Positions 54,416 to 64,000 of a stretch of 64,000 bases of DNA are shown in pieces. Under the pieces are notes generated by a model, which was not told the origin of the DNA, ran no database searches, and was given only the letters and a program-made list of their open reading frames with translations. The position numbers and the translations under genes are program-made. Location: contig CALDWW010000010.1 of NCBI GenBank assembly GCA_937924335.1, forward strand, positions 62,001-126,000. Reading direction: 5' to 3'. How positions within the stretch are numbered: position 1 is the stretch's first letter; each line of letters starts with the position of its first letter. The DNA comes from an uncultured Gammaproteobacteria bacterium (GTDB lineage Bacteria > Pseudomonadota > Gammaproteobacteria > Steroidobacterales > XN24).

Positions 54416-56116
54416 TCAATCGGCCACGGCGATCCCAACGGTCAACGGCGGCAAGCCCCAGACCGCTTGTTCCCTCGCAACCGTCTCGGGGATGGTGCCC
54501 CCCGCGAGCGCGCGGAATGTGCGCCCCGCCGAAAGCTGGGCAGGCACCACGAACTCGCGCTCGCCCGATCCCATGTTGACCGCGACCAGCGCCAGCGTGC
54601 CGCCGTGCAGCCTGGCCATCAGTAGCCCGGTGTCATCGACCATCACCGGAAATCTGGCACCGTGGGTCAGTACCGGGTACGCCCTCTTGGCCCTGAAGAC
54701 TTCGCTGATAGCCGTGATCAGGGATTCATCCAGCCCATCCCAGGGCATCGGCACCCTGTTGGTATCGTTGAAGCCCTTCCTGGGGGTGCTGCCGGAGAGT
54801 GCCGTTTCGGTGCCGTAGTAGATGCTCATCGGGCCTGGCAGGCTGGCCATGAACGTGATCGCCGCCAATACCCGCTTGCCGGCTTCGCCGCTGGCCATGT
54901 CCGAGAACCGTGCGATGTCGTGATTGTCCAGGAAGTAGATGGGCGCTCCGTGATCGCCATACGCGGCGGTGGTCGCCTGCAGCCACTCCTCCAGCAGCGC
55001 GACGGAGGCACCCGTGGCGAAGACGTCGGTCATCACCATCTGCATCGGATACTCGATCAGGGAATCGAACTGGTAGCCAATCCCGGGCGAGGCTTCGTAA
55101 TAGGTGGCGATGTCGTTCATGTTGCGGGTCGGACCGTCGGCGTCGATCCATGCTTCCCCGAAAACGAACGCCCCGGGATCCTGCGCCTTGATATCAGCGT
55201 AGACCTCGGCCCAGAACTCGTGGTCCACGCCACGCACGTAATCCATCCGGAACCCGGCTACGCCCTGCTGCAGCCAGTACAGCGGCACGTCGCGCAGAAA
55301 CTTCCGCGTATCCTCATCGCCGAAGTTCCAGTAGCGGAATCCCGTGCCCCAGCTCTCCCAGACCTTCTCGGCTTCCTGCTTGGCCTTGGTACTCTTCGGC
55401 TTGCGGCGTTGGGGATCTCCCGCGCGGCGATCGTAGGGACCCGCGCCATAGTCCAGCGGCAGGTCGAGGACCACGCCGATATCGCGTTCGCCAAGCTCGG
55501 TCACGAGCTGGCGGAACAGGGCAAGAGACGCGTCCGCATCGCCCGGAACCGCCACCGCATCTCCGATGCGGTAGTAGTTCAGCACGTCATAGCCGTGGGA
55601 CGTTTCGCTCTGGAATACCGGACTCAGCCAGACGGCGTTGATCCCGAGGTCGGCCAGGTAATCCGATCGTCGCAACACACCCTGCAAGTCGCCGCCCGCA
55701 TAATTCCGGTGTACCCAGCGACGCATGCCGCTGCGATCGTTGGCGCGCGCGCCGTTATCGAAATAGGCCAGCATGATGTGGTAAACGATCCAGTCATTGA
55801 ACGGCGCCAGTTCGCGAGGCGTCTCAGCAAGCGTGATCGTTGCCTTGTCCGCCAGAGCCAGTCTCCGGCCGCTGACCTCAGGCCCCTCGAGCATGAGCCG
55901 ATAGCGGGCGCCGTCGATGCTCTCCGCCCGGGCCCCAACCGGCACGCCATCCAGCGTAATCTCGGAGCTATCGCCGGCCGTGAACTCGATCTGCCAGCCG
56001 CCGCTTTCAGGATCCGGCAGGGCCGACACGAATCGGTCTGCCGCATGCGACGGATTGATAGCCAGAACGGCGAGAACTACCGGCACGGCCACGAAGAACC
56101 GTCTTCTCTCCCCCAT
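54416..56116 (-). CDS. Secreted alpha-amylase family (GH13) enzyme
   Basis: A 566-residue protein with a signal peptide ending near SHAAD. An N-terminal beta-sandwich (about residues 30-115) precedes the GH13 barrel. Active-site motifs are in place: GFRMDYVRGVDHEFW (catalytic Asp), FGEAWID (Glu) and FLDNHDIARF (Asp). The order and the loop GINAVWLSPVFQSETSHGYDVLNYYRIG fit periplasmic cyclomaltodextrinase/maltodextrin-degrading amylases. ATG 56116 has GGAG seven bases upstream; a GTG lies one codon earlier. It stands alone but would supply dextrins for the GH15 enzyme at 20747. Confidence 0.9.
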   Translation of the reverse strand: MGERRRFFVAVPVVLAVLAINPSHAADRFVSALPDPESGGWQIEFTAGDSSEITLDGVPVGARAESIDGARYRLMLEGPEVSGRRLALADKATITLAETPRELAPFNDWIVYHIMLAYFDNGARANDRSGMRRWVHRNYAGGDLQGVLRRSDYLADLGINAVWLSPVFQSETSHGYDVLNYYRIGDAVAVPGDADASLALFRQLVTELGERDIGVVLDLPLDYGAGPYDRRAGDPQRRKPKSTKAKQEAEKVWESWGTGFRYWNFGDEDTRKFLRDVPLYWLQQGVAGFRMDYVRGVDHEFWAEVYADIKAQDPGAFVFGEAWIDADGPTRNMNDIATYYEASPGIGYQFDSLIEYPMQMVMTDVFATGASVALLEEWLQATTAAYGDHGAPIYFLDNHDIARFSDMASGEAGKRVLAAITFMASLPGPMSIYYGTETALSGSTPRKGFNDTNRVPMPWDGLDESLITAISEVFRAKRAYPVLTHGARFPVMVDDTGLLMARLHGGTLALVAVNMGSGEREFVVPAQLSAGRTFRALAGGTIPETVAREQAVWGLPPLTVGIAVAD

Positions 56117-56130
56117 CACCCTGCTCCGGT

Positions 56131-57156
<1,026 letters not shown>

Positions 57157-57248
57157 AGCTCGTCTTTGCCCCGGGGGTTGCCACAAGACGGGCTATGGTA
57201 CCGACAACGGCGGCGCTCTACACCGTCAGGCGGCGCGCCGCCGTCGCG

Positions 57249-57410
57249 TCAGCTCTGATAGCGGTCGGGATGACGCTCCAGACGCTCCACGATCCGGCGG
57301 ATCACGTTGGGCCGGCTCCGCGGCACGTTGCGCTTGACCAGCCGCCTCGCGGCAGGCGAACCATTCGAGCAAGCCAGCTTCCAGCTGTATTTCTGTAGTC
57401 GGTTCATCAT
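57249..57410 (-). CDS. Small basic protein, 53 residues
   Basis: An open frame of 53 codons, MMNRLQKYSWKLACSNG then RRLVKRNVPRSRPNVIRRIVERLERHPDRYQS, with pI clearly basic (about a dozen Arg/Lys). A perfect AGGAGG lies six bases before the first ATG, which is far stronger than the sites of most genes here. It lies between lipA and sohB on the same strand. No family is recognised; the basic helical tail suggests nucleic-acid or ribosome binding, but this is only inference. Confidence 0.65.
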   Translation of the reverse strand: MMNRLQKYSWKLACSNGSPAARRLVKRNVPRSRPNVIRRIVERLERHPDRYQS

Positions 57411-57420
57411 CGGTTACCTC

Positions 57421-57452
57421 CTGGGGCTTACGTAGAATTAGACGCGCCCCAG
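57421..57452 (-). promoter_or_regulatory. Hairpin abutting the ribosome site of the 53-aa gene
   Basis: CTGGGGC at 57421-57427 pairs with GCCCCAG at 57446-57452 (7 bp, 18-base loop). On the transcript the stem ends one base before the GAGG of the ribosome site and shares its first AG, so folding could limit access to it. It lies 27 bases after the lipA stop codon. Confidence 0.4.
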
Positions 57453-57478
57453 GGCTCTTTGGTTGCAAGCCCCTGCGA

Positions 57479-58483
57479 TCAGGTGACAGCAGCGTCGGAC
57501 AAGCCGACGTTGTTCTTCTCGAACACCCGGTCGGCGCGATAGCTGGAACGCACCAGCGGCCCGGACACAATCTCCATGAAACCCAGCTCCAGCCCACGTT
57601 GGCGATAGGTGGCGAACTCGTCAGGGGTCACGAATCGCTCCACCGGCAGGTGATTGGCGGTTGGGCGCAGATACTGCCCCAGCGTGACTATGTCCACGTC
57701 AACGGACCGCAGGTCGCGCAAAGCCTGCAGAATCTCCTCTTCGGTTTCGCCCAGTCCCAGCATGAGGCTGGTCTTGGTCAAGACGTCGGGCCGGAATTTT
57801 TTAGCGTGGGCGAGTACGGCGAGAGTCTGATCGTAGCCTGCGCGCGGATCCCTGACCGGATGAGTGAGCCGGCGTACTGTCTCGACGTTCTGCGCGAAAA
57901 CATCCACTCCTGAACCGAGAACCGTCTCGACGTCCGGCAGGCGCCCCTGGAAATCCGGCGTCAGCGCCTCGACAGCGGTCGTCGGATTGAGCTGCTTTAT
58001 CGCCTGTACACAGGCCGCATAATGTCCGGCCCCGCCGTCTTCCAGGTCATCCCGGTCGACGGAAGTGATGACCACGTAGCGCAGCCCCATCAACTCGACC
58101 GAGCGCGCCGAGTTCTGCGGCTCCGCCGGATCCAGCCAGCCGCGAGGGTTGCCGGTATCCACCGCGCAGAACTGGCACGCCCGGGTGCAGACGGAACCCA
58201 TGATCATCAGGGTCGCGGTACCGTGATTCCAGCACTCGCCGATGTTGGGGCACATGGACTCTTCACAGACCGTGGCCAGGCGGTGCTCACGGACGTTGTC
58301 TTTCACCCGATGGAACCCGGGACCGGAAGGCATACGGGCCTTGATCCATGCAGGTTTGCGCTCGATCGGCTGGCTGCCTGCGCGCGGATTCGCCTTCACA
58401 CCGTTCTTGATCGCGGTGAACCCCTCCTCCGTGCGGAACTTCTTACCGCTTCGGCGGATAGGTATGCCCTTGAAATTGCTCAT
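57479..58483 (-). CDS. lipA: Lipoyl synthase
   Basis: A 334-residue radical-SAM enzyme that inserts two sulfurs into octanoyl groups on the lipoyl domains of dehydrogenase complexes. Both iron-sulfur clusters are visible: the auxiliary [12 protein letters not shown] and the radical [30 protein letters not shown] and [13 protein letters not shown] are LipA-specific, and SSYRADRVF near the C-terminus carries the serine that ligates the auxiliary cluster. lipB is not adjacent. It is divergent from the SDR at 58600. Confidence 0.97.
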   Translation of the reverse strand: MSNFKGIPIRRSGKKFRTEEGFTAIKNGVKANPRAGSQPIERKPAWIKARMPSGPGFHRVKDNVREHRLATVCEESMCPNIGECWNHGTATLMIMGSVCTRACQFCAVDTGNPRGWLDPAEPQNSARSVELMGLRYVVITSVDRDDLEDGGAGHYAACVQAIKQLNPTTAVEALTPDFQGRLPDVETVLGSGVDVFAQNVETVRRLTHPVRDPRAGYDQTLAVLAHAKKFRPDVLTKTSLMLGLGETEEEILQALRDLRSVDVDIVTLGQYLRPTANHLPVERFVTPDEFATYRQRGLELGFMEIVSGPLVRSSYRADRVFEKNNVGLSDAAVT

Positions 58484-58599
58484 GGGAAATCAGCGATTCC
58501 GATCTGACTGGGACTGGATATTTTCGCACGCGCCAATAGACAATGAAACGGCAGGGAGTCCTGCGCCATGGCGCCTGGCGCCGTCGAGGAGTTCGGATA

Positions 58600-59385
58600 G
58601 TGGCGACCGACAAATGGACTCTTGAGGGCAGGACGGCACTGATCACCGGCGCGACCCGTGGCATCGGCCGTGCGGTGGTGGAGGAATTCCTGTCCCTGGA
58701 AGCGAAGGTGTTTTTCGTAGCTCGCAGCGTGGAAGACGTCCGTGACCGCGAGTCCGAGTGGCGCGCTGCCGGTGGCGACGTCACAGGCATCGCGGCTGAC
58801 CTCGCGGACGCGGATGACCGCAGTAAGTTGGTGGCAACCGTCAGCGGACACACCGGATCTCTGCACTGCCTGGTAAACAACGTCGGCAGCAATCTGCGCA
58901 AGCCGGCGGCGGAGTACAGCCTGGAAGAGTTCCAGTCATTGCTGACGGGCAATCTGGAGTCGGCCTTCCATATTAGTCAGCTGTGTCTCGGCGCGATGAA
59001 AGAGTGTGGCGCGAGCATCGTGAACGTGGCCTCGGTAGCCGGCCTGACCCACCTGTGCACAGGCGCGCCCTATGCAATGACGAAAGCGGCGATGATCCAG
59101 ATGACCCGCAACCTCGCCGTAGAATGGGCGCCTTTCGGCATCCGCGCCAACGCGGTAGCGCCCTGGTACATAGACACGCCCCTTGCGCGACAGGTATTGG
59201 CAGACCCCGGCTATCAGGCTGCGGTGATCGAACGGACACCGATGGCCCGCGTCGGCCTCGCGGAGGAGGTTGCTTCGGTCGTGGCCTTCCTCTGCATGCC
59301 GGCAGCGAGCTATGTCACCGGTCAGTGCCTGGCAGTGGACGGCGGATTCTCCATCAATGGCCTGCAGGTTGGGGGACGACCCTGA
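58600..59385 (+). CDS. SDR family oxidoreductase (tropinone-reductase-like)
   Basis: A 261-residue classical short-chain dehydrogenase. Motifs: TGATRGIG at about residue 14, NNVG ([11 protein letters not shown]) with valine for alanine, VASVAG with the catalytic serine and YAMTK with the Tyr/Lys pair, then [14 protein letters not shown] at the C-terminus, typical of the FabG/tropinone reductase-like branch. GTG 58600 has a strong GAGGAG eight bases upstream, so the shorter start is preferred over 58543. The substrate is unknown. Confidence 0.88.
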   Translation: MATDKWTLEGRTALITGATRGIGRAVVEEFLSLEAKVFFVARSVEDVRDRESEWRAAGGDVTGIAADLADADDRSKLVATVSGHTGSLHCLVNNVGSNLRKPAAEYSLEEFQSLLTGNLESAFHISQLCLGAMKECGASIVNVASVAGLTHLCTGAPYAMTKAAMIQMTRNLAVEWAPFGIRANAVAPWYIDTPLARQVLADPGYQAAVIERTPMARVGLAEEVASVVAFLCMPAASYVTGQCLAVDGGFSINGLQVGGRP

Positions 59386-59438
59386 ACCGCGGCTGCCGAT
59401 ATACTGGATCACCCATCTTTGACTCGCCAGGCAGACCG

Positions 59439-60257
59439 ATGATCACCGGCCCATTGAGGAAAATGCGTACCGAGCCAGAGACTCCGGTGGCCTACCGCCT
59501 CCCGATCGGCGACGCGCTCGTGCCTCTCAATGACAGGGTCGGCGAAACTCTGGTTCTGAAGTTCGAAGGCGAAATCCTGTGCTCCAACTGCGGCCGCAAG
59601 ACGCGCAAGAGTTACAGCCAGGGGCATTGTTTCCCGTGCAGCCAGAGGCTGGCGGCCTGCGATCTGTGCATCCTGCAACCGAGTCGCTGCCACTACCACC
59701 TGGGTACATGCCGGGAGCCTGGCTGGGGCGACGAGCACTGCATGCAGACTCATATCGTTTACCTGGCCAACACGTCCGGGCTGAAGGTGGGGATCACCCG
59801 GGCGCATCAGGTCATGACCCGCTGGATGGATCAGGGAGCCGGCCAGGCCCTGCCGGTATTCGAGGTTTCCAGCCGTCGGATTTCGGGGCTGATCGAGGCG
59901 GCCATGGCCCGTCACGTGTCCGACCGTACCGACTGGAGGGCGTTGCTTCGCGGGACCGCGGAATCACTGGACCTGCCGGCCGCCCGCGACCGGCTGATCT
60001 CTGAGTGCCGCGCCGACATCGATGAGATCATCCATGAGTTTGGCGACGACGCTGTCCGTGAGCTGCCGCAGGCAGAGACTGTGCAGATCGAGTTTCCGGT
60101 CCTCGAGTATCCCGAGAAGATCCGCTCGCTGAGCTTCGATCGCTCACCCGAGATCGAGGGTCGCCTGCGCGGGATCAAGGGACAGTATCTGATCCTCGAT
60201 TCAGGCGTCCTGAATGTCCGCAAGTTCGGCTCCTATGTCGTTTCCATCGACGGCTGA
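59439..60257 (+). CDS. DUF2797 zinc-binding protein
   Basis: A 272-residue protein of the DUF2797 family. Two cysteine pairs form a zinc-ribbon-like site (LCSNCGRK, then [14 protein letters not shown]), followed by [25 protein letters not shown]-like segment ([28 protein letters not shown]) follows, lacking some nuclease residues. The rest is beta rich ([27 protein letters not shown]). The function is unknown. Its stop lies 10 bases before the GreB start, and it may be co-transcribed with greB. Confidence 0.83.
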   Translation: MITGPLRKMRTEPETPVAYRLPIGDALVPLNDRVGETLVLKFEGEILCSNCGRKTRKSYSQGHCFPCSQRLAACDLCILQPSRCHYHLGTCREPGWGDEHCMQTHIVYLANTSGLKVGITRAHQVMTRWMDQGAGQALPVFEVSSRRISGLIEAAMARHVSDRTDWRALLRGTAESLDLPAARDRLISECRADIDEIIHEFGDDAVRELPQAETVQIEFPVLEYPEKIRSLSFDRSPEIEGRLRGIKGQYLILDSGVLNVRKFGSYVVSIDG

Positions 60258-60267
60258 AGCGTCTGCT

Positions 60268-60780
60268 GTGCCCCGCTACCGGCCTCCAAGCCCCCCCTCG
60301 TCGCCGTACATCACTCCGGACGGAGATCGTCGATTGCGGGCCGAACTCGACGACCTTTGGCGATACCGCCGACCGGAGGTCACCAAGGCGCTGTCGGCTG
60401 CGGCTGCCGAAGGCGATCGCTCCGAGAATGCCGAGTACATCTACCGCAAGAAGCAACTCGGCGAGATCGACCGGCGGGTCCGTTACCTGCGGAAACGACT
60501 GTCGGAACTAAAGGTCGTGGGGTCCGCCCCGGCCGACAAGACGCGGATATTCTTCGGCGCCTGGGTTCGGCTGAAGGACAGTCACGGGGACAAAACCACG
60601 TTCCGCATCGTCGGCTCGGATGAATTCGATGCACACAGGGACTACATCAGCCTGGATTCCCCGATGGCCAGGGCGTTGATGCAGAAATCCGTGGGAGACG
60701 AGGTGCAGGTCGACCTGCCCGAAGGCCGGACACAGCTGCTCATCGTCGAGCTCAGTTACGAGGGATTCGAGTCATCCTGA
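60268..60780 (+). CDS. greB: Transcription elongation factor GreB
   Basis: A 170-residue GreA/GreB family factor that rescues backtracked RNA polymerase. The N-terminal coiled coil ([20 protein letters not shown]) ends in [16 protein letters not shown], with the acidic DxxENxEY tip; the C-terminal domain has FGAWVRLKD and [12 protein letters not shown]. The pair YRPP at the start and KKQL after the tip favour GreB over GreA. GTG 60268 is chosen because the protein then begins PRYRPP like other GreB proteins. Confidence 0.95.
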   Translation: MPRYRPPSPPSSPYITPDGDRRLRAELDDLWRYRRPEVTKALSAAAAEGDRSENAEYIYRKKQLGEIDRRVRYLRKRLSELKVVGSAPADKTRIFFGAWVRLKDSHGDKTTFRIVGSDEFDAHRDYISLDSPMARALMQKSVGDEVQVDLPEGRTQLLIVELSYEGFESS

Positions 60781-60860
60781 TTTCTTACACGGGTTCCTGG
60801 CGTTAACATGGGCGGCTAGCACCCGGCGATCAGAAGCCGGCCTTTGCATGGAGACACTGA

Positions 60861-62024
60861 ATGGATTTTTCACTCACCGAAGAGCAGGAGATGATCCGGG
60901 ACGCCGCCCGGGAATTCGCCCAGAAGGAGATCGCCCCGGTCGCCGCTCATTTTGACGAGACGGGCGAGTTTCCCGTGGAGACAGTCCGCAAGGCTGGGGA
61001 GCTCGGCTTTATGGGCATCGAAGTCCCGGAAGAGTACGGTGGCGCGGGACTCGATGCGGTGGGATACGCCCTGCTGATGGAAGAGATCGCGGCCGCTGAT
61101 GCCGCGCACTCCACCATCATCTCGGTGAACAACTCCCTGTACTGCAACGGCATCCTCGAGTTCGGCAGCGACGAGCAGAAACAGAAGTTCGTGACGCCGA
61201 TCGCCTCGGGAGATCTCATAGGGGCGTATGCATTGACCGAACCCCAGTCAGGTTCGGACGCCGCCAATATGCGCACTCGGGCGGTACGATCTGAAGACGG
61301 CAGCCACTATGTCATCAACGGCAAGAAATCGTGGATCACATCCGGTCCGGTCGCGCGATACATCGTGGTCTTCGCCGTGACCGATCCGGAGGCCGGGGCC
61401 AAGGGCATCTCCGCTTTCGTGATCGACACAGAGGAACCCGGCTTCGAGCGCGGCAAGACGGAACCGAAGCTCGGCATCCGGGCCTCGGCGACCTGCGAGA
61501 TCGAACTTAACGACTATCGCTGTCCGGCTGAGAACCGCCTGAACGAAGAAGGCGCAGGCTTTCGCATCGCCATGACGATCCTTGACGCGGGCCGCGTCGG
61601 CATCGCGGCGCAGGCGGTCGGAATCGCACGGGCCGCCTACGAGGCCAGTGTCCGGTATTCACGGGAACGAGAGGCGTTCGGAGCGCCCATCGGCAGTTTC
61701 CAGATGATCCAGGCGAAAATCGCCGACATGAAGATGCGGCTGGAGGCGGCCCGGCTCCTGACCCTGCGGGCCGCGTGGAACAAGAGCCGCGCCCACGCGG
61801 CGGGACTCCGGAATACCACGGAAGCCGCGTGCGCCAAGCTATTCGCGTCAGAGACCGCCATGTTCGTGACGCATCAGGCAGTGCAACTGCACGGCGGGAT
61901 GGGCTACAGCCGCGAACTCCCGCTGGAGCGGTACTTCCGGGATGCCAAGATCACGGAGATCTATGAAGGCACGAGCGAGATACAGCGCATGGTGATCGCC
62001 CGGCAAGAGATCGGGCTCCGCTGA
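60861..62024 (+). CDS. Acyl-CoA dehydrogenase
   Basis: A 387-residue flavoprotein. The N-terminal helical domain ([24 protein letters not shown]), the middle beta domain ([17 protein letters not shown], then KKSWITSG) and the C-terminal helices ([35 protein letters not shown]) are complete, with the catalytic glutamate in YEGTSEIQ. It introduces the double bond into acyl-CoA in beta-oxidation; short- to medium-chain or branched substrates fit this subtype. GGAGACACTGA precedes ATG 60861. It lies 80 bases after greB. Confidence 0.94.
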   Translation: MDFSLTEEQEMIRDAAREFAQKEIAPVAAHFDETGEFPVETVRKAGELGFMGIEVPEEYGGAGLDAVGYALLMEEIAAADAAHSTIISVNNSLYCNGILEFGSDEQKQKFVTPIASGDLIGAYALTEPQSGSDAANMRTRAVRSEDGSHYVINGKKSWITSGPVARYIVVFAVTDPEAGAKGISAFVIDTEEPGFERGKTEPKLGIRASATCEIELNDYRCPAENRLNEEGAGFRIAMTILDAGRVGIAAQAVGIARAAYEASVRYSREREAFGAPIGSFQMIQAKIADMKMRLEAARLLTLRAAWNKSRAHAAGLRNTTEAACAKLFASETAMFVTHQAVQLHGGMGYSRELPLERYFRDAKITEIYEGTSEIQRMVIARQEIGLR

Positions 62025-62041
62025 AGGGCCCGTCGAATCCC

Positions 62042-63484
62042 GTGCGCAGCAGGTCCGTTGGAATCTTGGTCGCCGCTTGTGTCGCCTGTCTGTTGTCCGG
62101 GCAGCTGACGTGGGCCAGTGAAGACCTGATTGCGACCGCCGTGTCGGCGAGGGAATCTGCCACCGAGGCACGAGCGCCGCTGCTGGCTCCTGAGAGCTTC
62201 GAGAACGGCGATCGAGCGCTGGCCAGGGCCAGGGCCGACTCGAAAAGCGGCCGCACGACGAGATTGGCCCGCGCTGCGAAAGAGGCGACGGCATTCTTCG
62301 CTGATGCCACCGCGGCCGCGCGTCGCGCGGTACCCATTGTGGAGGCCGCGCTGCGGGCCCGTAGCGCGGCCTCGGAGGCAGGCGCCCCGGGACTGGAGCT
62401 TGAGGACTGGACCCGTGGGGAAGAGACCCTGCGGCGGGCCGTCGTCCTGCTCGAACGCGGCGACGATAGCGGCGGTGCGGCCCGTTCAGAGGACGCCGCC
62501 GACCGCTACCGGCAGTCGGAATTGCTGGCTATCAAGCTGCGACTCCTGTCCGACACGAAGGCGCTGATAGCCGATGGCCGCGATAAAAAGGTCCATCGCT
62601 ATGCGCCGGAGACGCTCGCCCGGGCGGAGTCCCTGGTCGCCGAAGCCGAGGCCGCCCTCGAGTCCGATCGTTACGACACCGACAAGCCCAGGGCACTCGC
62701 CCTGGAAGCCAGGTACGAAGTCCGTCACGCGTTCGACCTGGCCCGCCGGATAGAGACCTGGCGCCGCGAGGACGGTTCGCCGGAAGACCTCATTCTGGAG
62801 ATGGAGGAGCCATTACGGAGGGTCGCGGCCAACGCCGACATCGCCGCCCGATTCGATCAGGGTCCGGACAAACCTGCGGAACAACTGATCGAGAAGTTCG
62901 GACAACTCGAAGACCGCAACCAGCGTCTGACGGAAGACATCGAGGAGCGCACGCAGCAGGTATTCGCCCTCGAACAGGAAGTGAGCGAGGCCTACGAGCG
63001 ACTCGGAGGGGTATCGGAGCAACGCCAGGCGCTTGAGCAGCAGATACGGCGTCAGGAGATGGACAGGCAGCGCCTGGGCCAGGTGGAACGTCTCTTCAGC
63101 CGGGACGAGGCACGCGTCCTTCGCCAGGGCGACGATGTCATGCTGCGGCTGTACGGGCTGGGTTTCTCTTCGGGCAGCGCACAGATCCCTACGGCCAGCC
63201 AGGACCTGATGAACCGCCTGGAAACGGCGATCCGGCTATATCCCGAGGCGACGCTGATCCTCTCAGGACATACCGATTCCTTCGGCGGCGACAAAGCCAA
63301 TTTTGAACTGTCCCGCAAGAGAGCCGAGTCCGTCCGCTCCCATCTGCTGCGGACGATGCGGATCCCGGCATCGCGGGTATCCGCGGTGGGCTACGGCGAG
63401 ACCCGCCCCGTGGCCAACAACCAGACCGCGGAAGGACGTGCGCGCAACCGTCGGATTGACGTCCTGATCCAGCCTTCGGACTAG
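62042..63484 (+). CDS. OmpA family peptidoglycan-binding protein with coiled-coil domain
   Basis: A 480-residue exported protein. A signal peptide (GILVAACVACLLSGQLTWA) leads to a helical region with repeated alanine/arginine/glutamate stretches (about residues 30-345, including a long coiled coil LEDRNQRLTEDIEERTQQVFALEQEV), and the last 130 residues are an OmpA C-terminal domain (LGFSSGSAQIPTAS, then LSGHTDSFGGDKANFELSRKRAESVRSHL, ending in RNRRIDVLI). It should span the periplasm and hold the cell wall. The start is GTG 62042 with a weak ribosome site. Confidence 0.88.
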   Translation: MRSRSVGILVAACVACLLSGQLTWASEDLIATAVSARESATEARAPLLAPESFENGDRALARARADSKSGRTTRLARAAKEATAFFADATAAARRAVPIVEAALRARSAASEAGAPGLELEDWTRGEETLRRAVVLLERGDDSGGAARSEDAADRYRQSELLAIKLRLLSDTKALIADGRDKKVHRYAPETLARAESLVAEAEAALESDRYDTDKPRALALEARYEVRHAFDLARRIETWRREDGSPEDLILEMEEPLRRVAANADIAARFDQGPDKPAEQLIEKFGQLEDRNQRLTEDIEERTQQVFALEQEVSEAYERLGGVSEQRQALEQQIRRQEMDRQRLGQVERLFSRDEARVLRQGDDVMLRLYGLGFSSGSAQIPTASQDLMNRLETAIRLYPEATLILSGHTDSFGGDKANFELSRKRAESVRSHLLRTMRIPASRVSAVGYGETRPVANNQTAEGRARNRRIDVLIQPSD

Positions 63485-63519
63485 GCGTGCCCGGCTCCGG
63501 GCTGCCCGGCCGTCGCCGC

Positions 63520-64000
63520 TCAGTCGTCGTCGTCGATCAGCACCCGGCTGCGGGTGACGCTCCCCAGCACAGCCCCGCCACCGGGCCGACCAAGCTCCAG
63601 GTAGAGGCCCTCCTGGCGCTCGCGGATGCCGTCATCGACCAGTGGCACATAGACCCGGGCGCTTGTCTGGCCATCGGCGAATCTGACCACATCCCAATCG
63701 CTGTTTATGAAGTCTGCGTCGGCCGCGGCCGTGTCCGACACCGTCCGCCAGAACACGCTGACCGGCCCCTGCTGGCCACCGCGTCTAACGATCGTGGCAA
63801 TGACTACCGCGTTGCCCTCGGCCACCCTGTATTCGGCCGTCGATAACGACAGCGTCCCGGGGCCGGCGGGCGCCGGCGGCGGTTCGGGTGGCTGCGCTTC
63901 AGGCTGAGTCTCCGGCTGGGCTTCGGGTTCCTCCATCATCGGCTGCTCGGGCAGATCGTCCACCACGGTCGTTGAGAAGCGCCCACCGGCATCCACCGGC
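63520..64000 (-). CDS. Calx-beta domain protein (partial, 5' end beyond the window)
   Basis: The visible 159 residues run into the window edge. A proline/glutamate-rich linker (QPETQPEAQPPEPPPAPAGP) precedes a Calx-beta module: LSLSTAEYRVAEGNAVVIATIVRRGG, then DADFINSDWDVVRFADGQTSARVYVPLVDD, ending in SRVLIDDDD near the C-terminus. It appears to be an exported calcium-binding surface protein, related in domain type to the gene at 49642. It is convergent with the OmpA-family gene, 35 bases apart. Confidence 0.75.
   Translation of the reverse strand, partial: PVDAGGRFSTTVVDDLPEQPMMEEPEAQPETQPEAQPPEPPPAPAGPGTLSLSTAEYRVAEGNAVVIATIVRRGGQQGPVSVFWRTVSDTAAADADFINSDWDVVRFADGQTSARVYVPLVDDGIRERQEGLYLELGRPGGGAVLGSVTRSRVLIDDDD

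Noticed and set aside
58983..59438. N-terminal extension of the DUF2797 frame
   Set aside because: It overlaps the SDR gene in another frame and is arginine-rich without family features; conserved sequence begins near ATG 59439.

Overview
The window is a stretch of high-GC chromosome from a gammaproteobacterium. The best evidence is the conserved rhlB / trxA-rho arrangement (divergent RNA helicase and thioredoxin-Rho pair), together with gammaproteobacterial-type PlsB, SohB, GreB and the nucleotidase YrfG. The order or genus cannot be fixed from sequence alone. The DUF1302/DUF1329/Ycf48-like/MMPL cluster and the many SDR, acyl-CoA dehydrogenase and Rieske genes fit an environmental, probably marine or soil, lipid-degrading heterotroph. 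Genes are densely packed on both strands, many with 4-nt stop/start overlaps. I saw no tRNA, rRNA, CRISPR array, insertion sequence or integrase.

Layout. 0-5 kb: end of purD, a DUF3012 lipoprotein, a YhhN protein, a TetR regulator overlapping a CPBP protease (with a clear promoter and a 20-bp palindromic operator candidate), an NTF2-like/GFA pair, a GNAT enzyme and an ATP-grasp protein. 5-10.4 kb: rho, trxA, rhlB, yrfG, cysQ, DUF465. 10.4-17.5 kb: an envelope cluster read as DUF1302 barrel, DUF1329 protein, Ycf48-like protein, MMPL transporter, with a perfect 12-bp hairpin between the second and third genes. 18-24.9 kb: plsB; a GH15 glucoamylase-like gene coupled to otsA; a methyltransferase; a small lipoprotein. 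25-31 kb: SDR, then a minus-strand operon of Na+/solute symporter, two tandem DUF697-type GTPases, an alkyltransferase-like protein and a hydrolase.

31-41 kb: 5-oxoprolinase, a hotdog thioesterase-like protein, a decayed nitronate monooxygenase, a hypothetical gene, gamma-glutamylcyclotransferase, an orphan contractile-tail sheath protein, a small protein/cupin/EamA chain and a D-cysteine desulfhydrase-like enzyme. The cyclotransferase and oxoprolinase could together recycle gamma-glutamyl peptides to glutamate. 41-49 kb: a coupled chain (secreted hydrolase, 51-aa protein, EamA, FAD oxidoreductase), rhomboid plus Rieske oxygenase, CHAD protein and a secreted Ig/BNR-like protein. 49.6-64 kb: Calx-beta/CFI-box surface protein, SDR, GT9 glycosyltransferase, L,D-transpeptidase, secreted alpha-amylase, sohB, a 53-aa small gene, lipA, SDR, DUF2797, greB, acyl-CoA dehydrogenase, OmpA-family protein and a second Calx-beta protein running off the end.

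The item most worth following is the orphan sheath gene (36486-38066), which looks like the sheath of a contractile injection apparatus but has no tube, baseplate, spike or ATPase gene beside it and sits 15 nt from a gamma-glutamylcyclotransferase gene.
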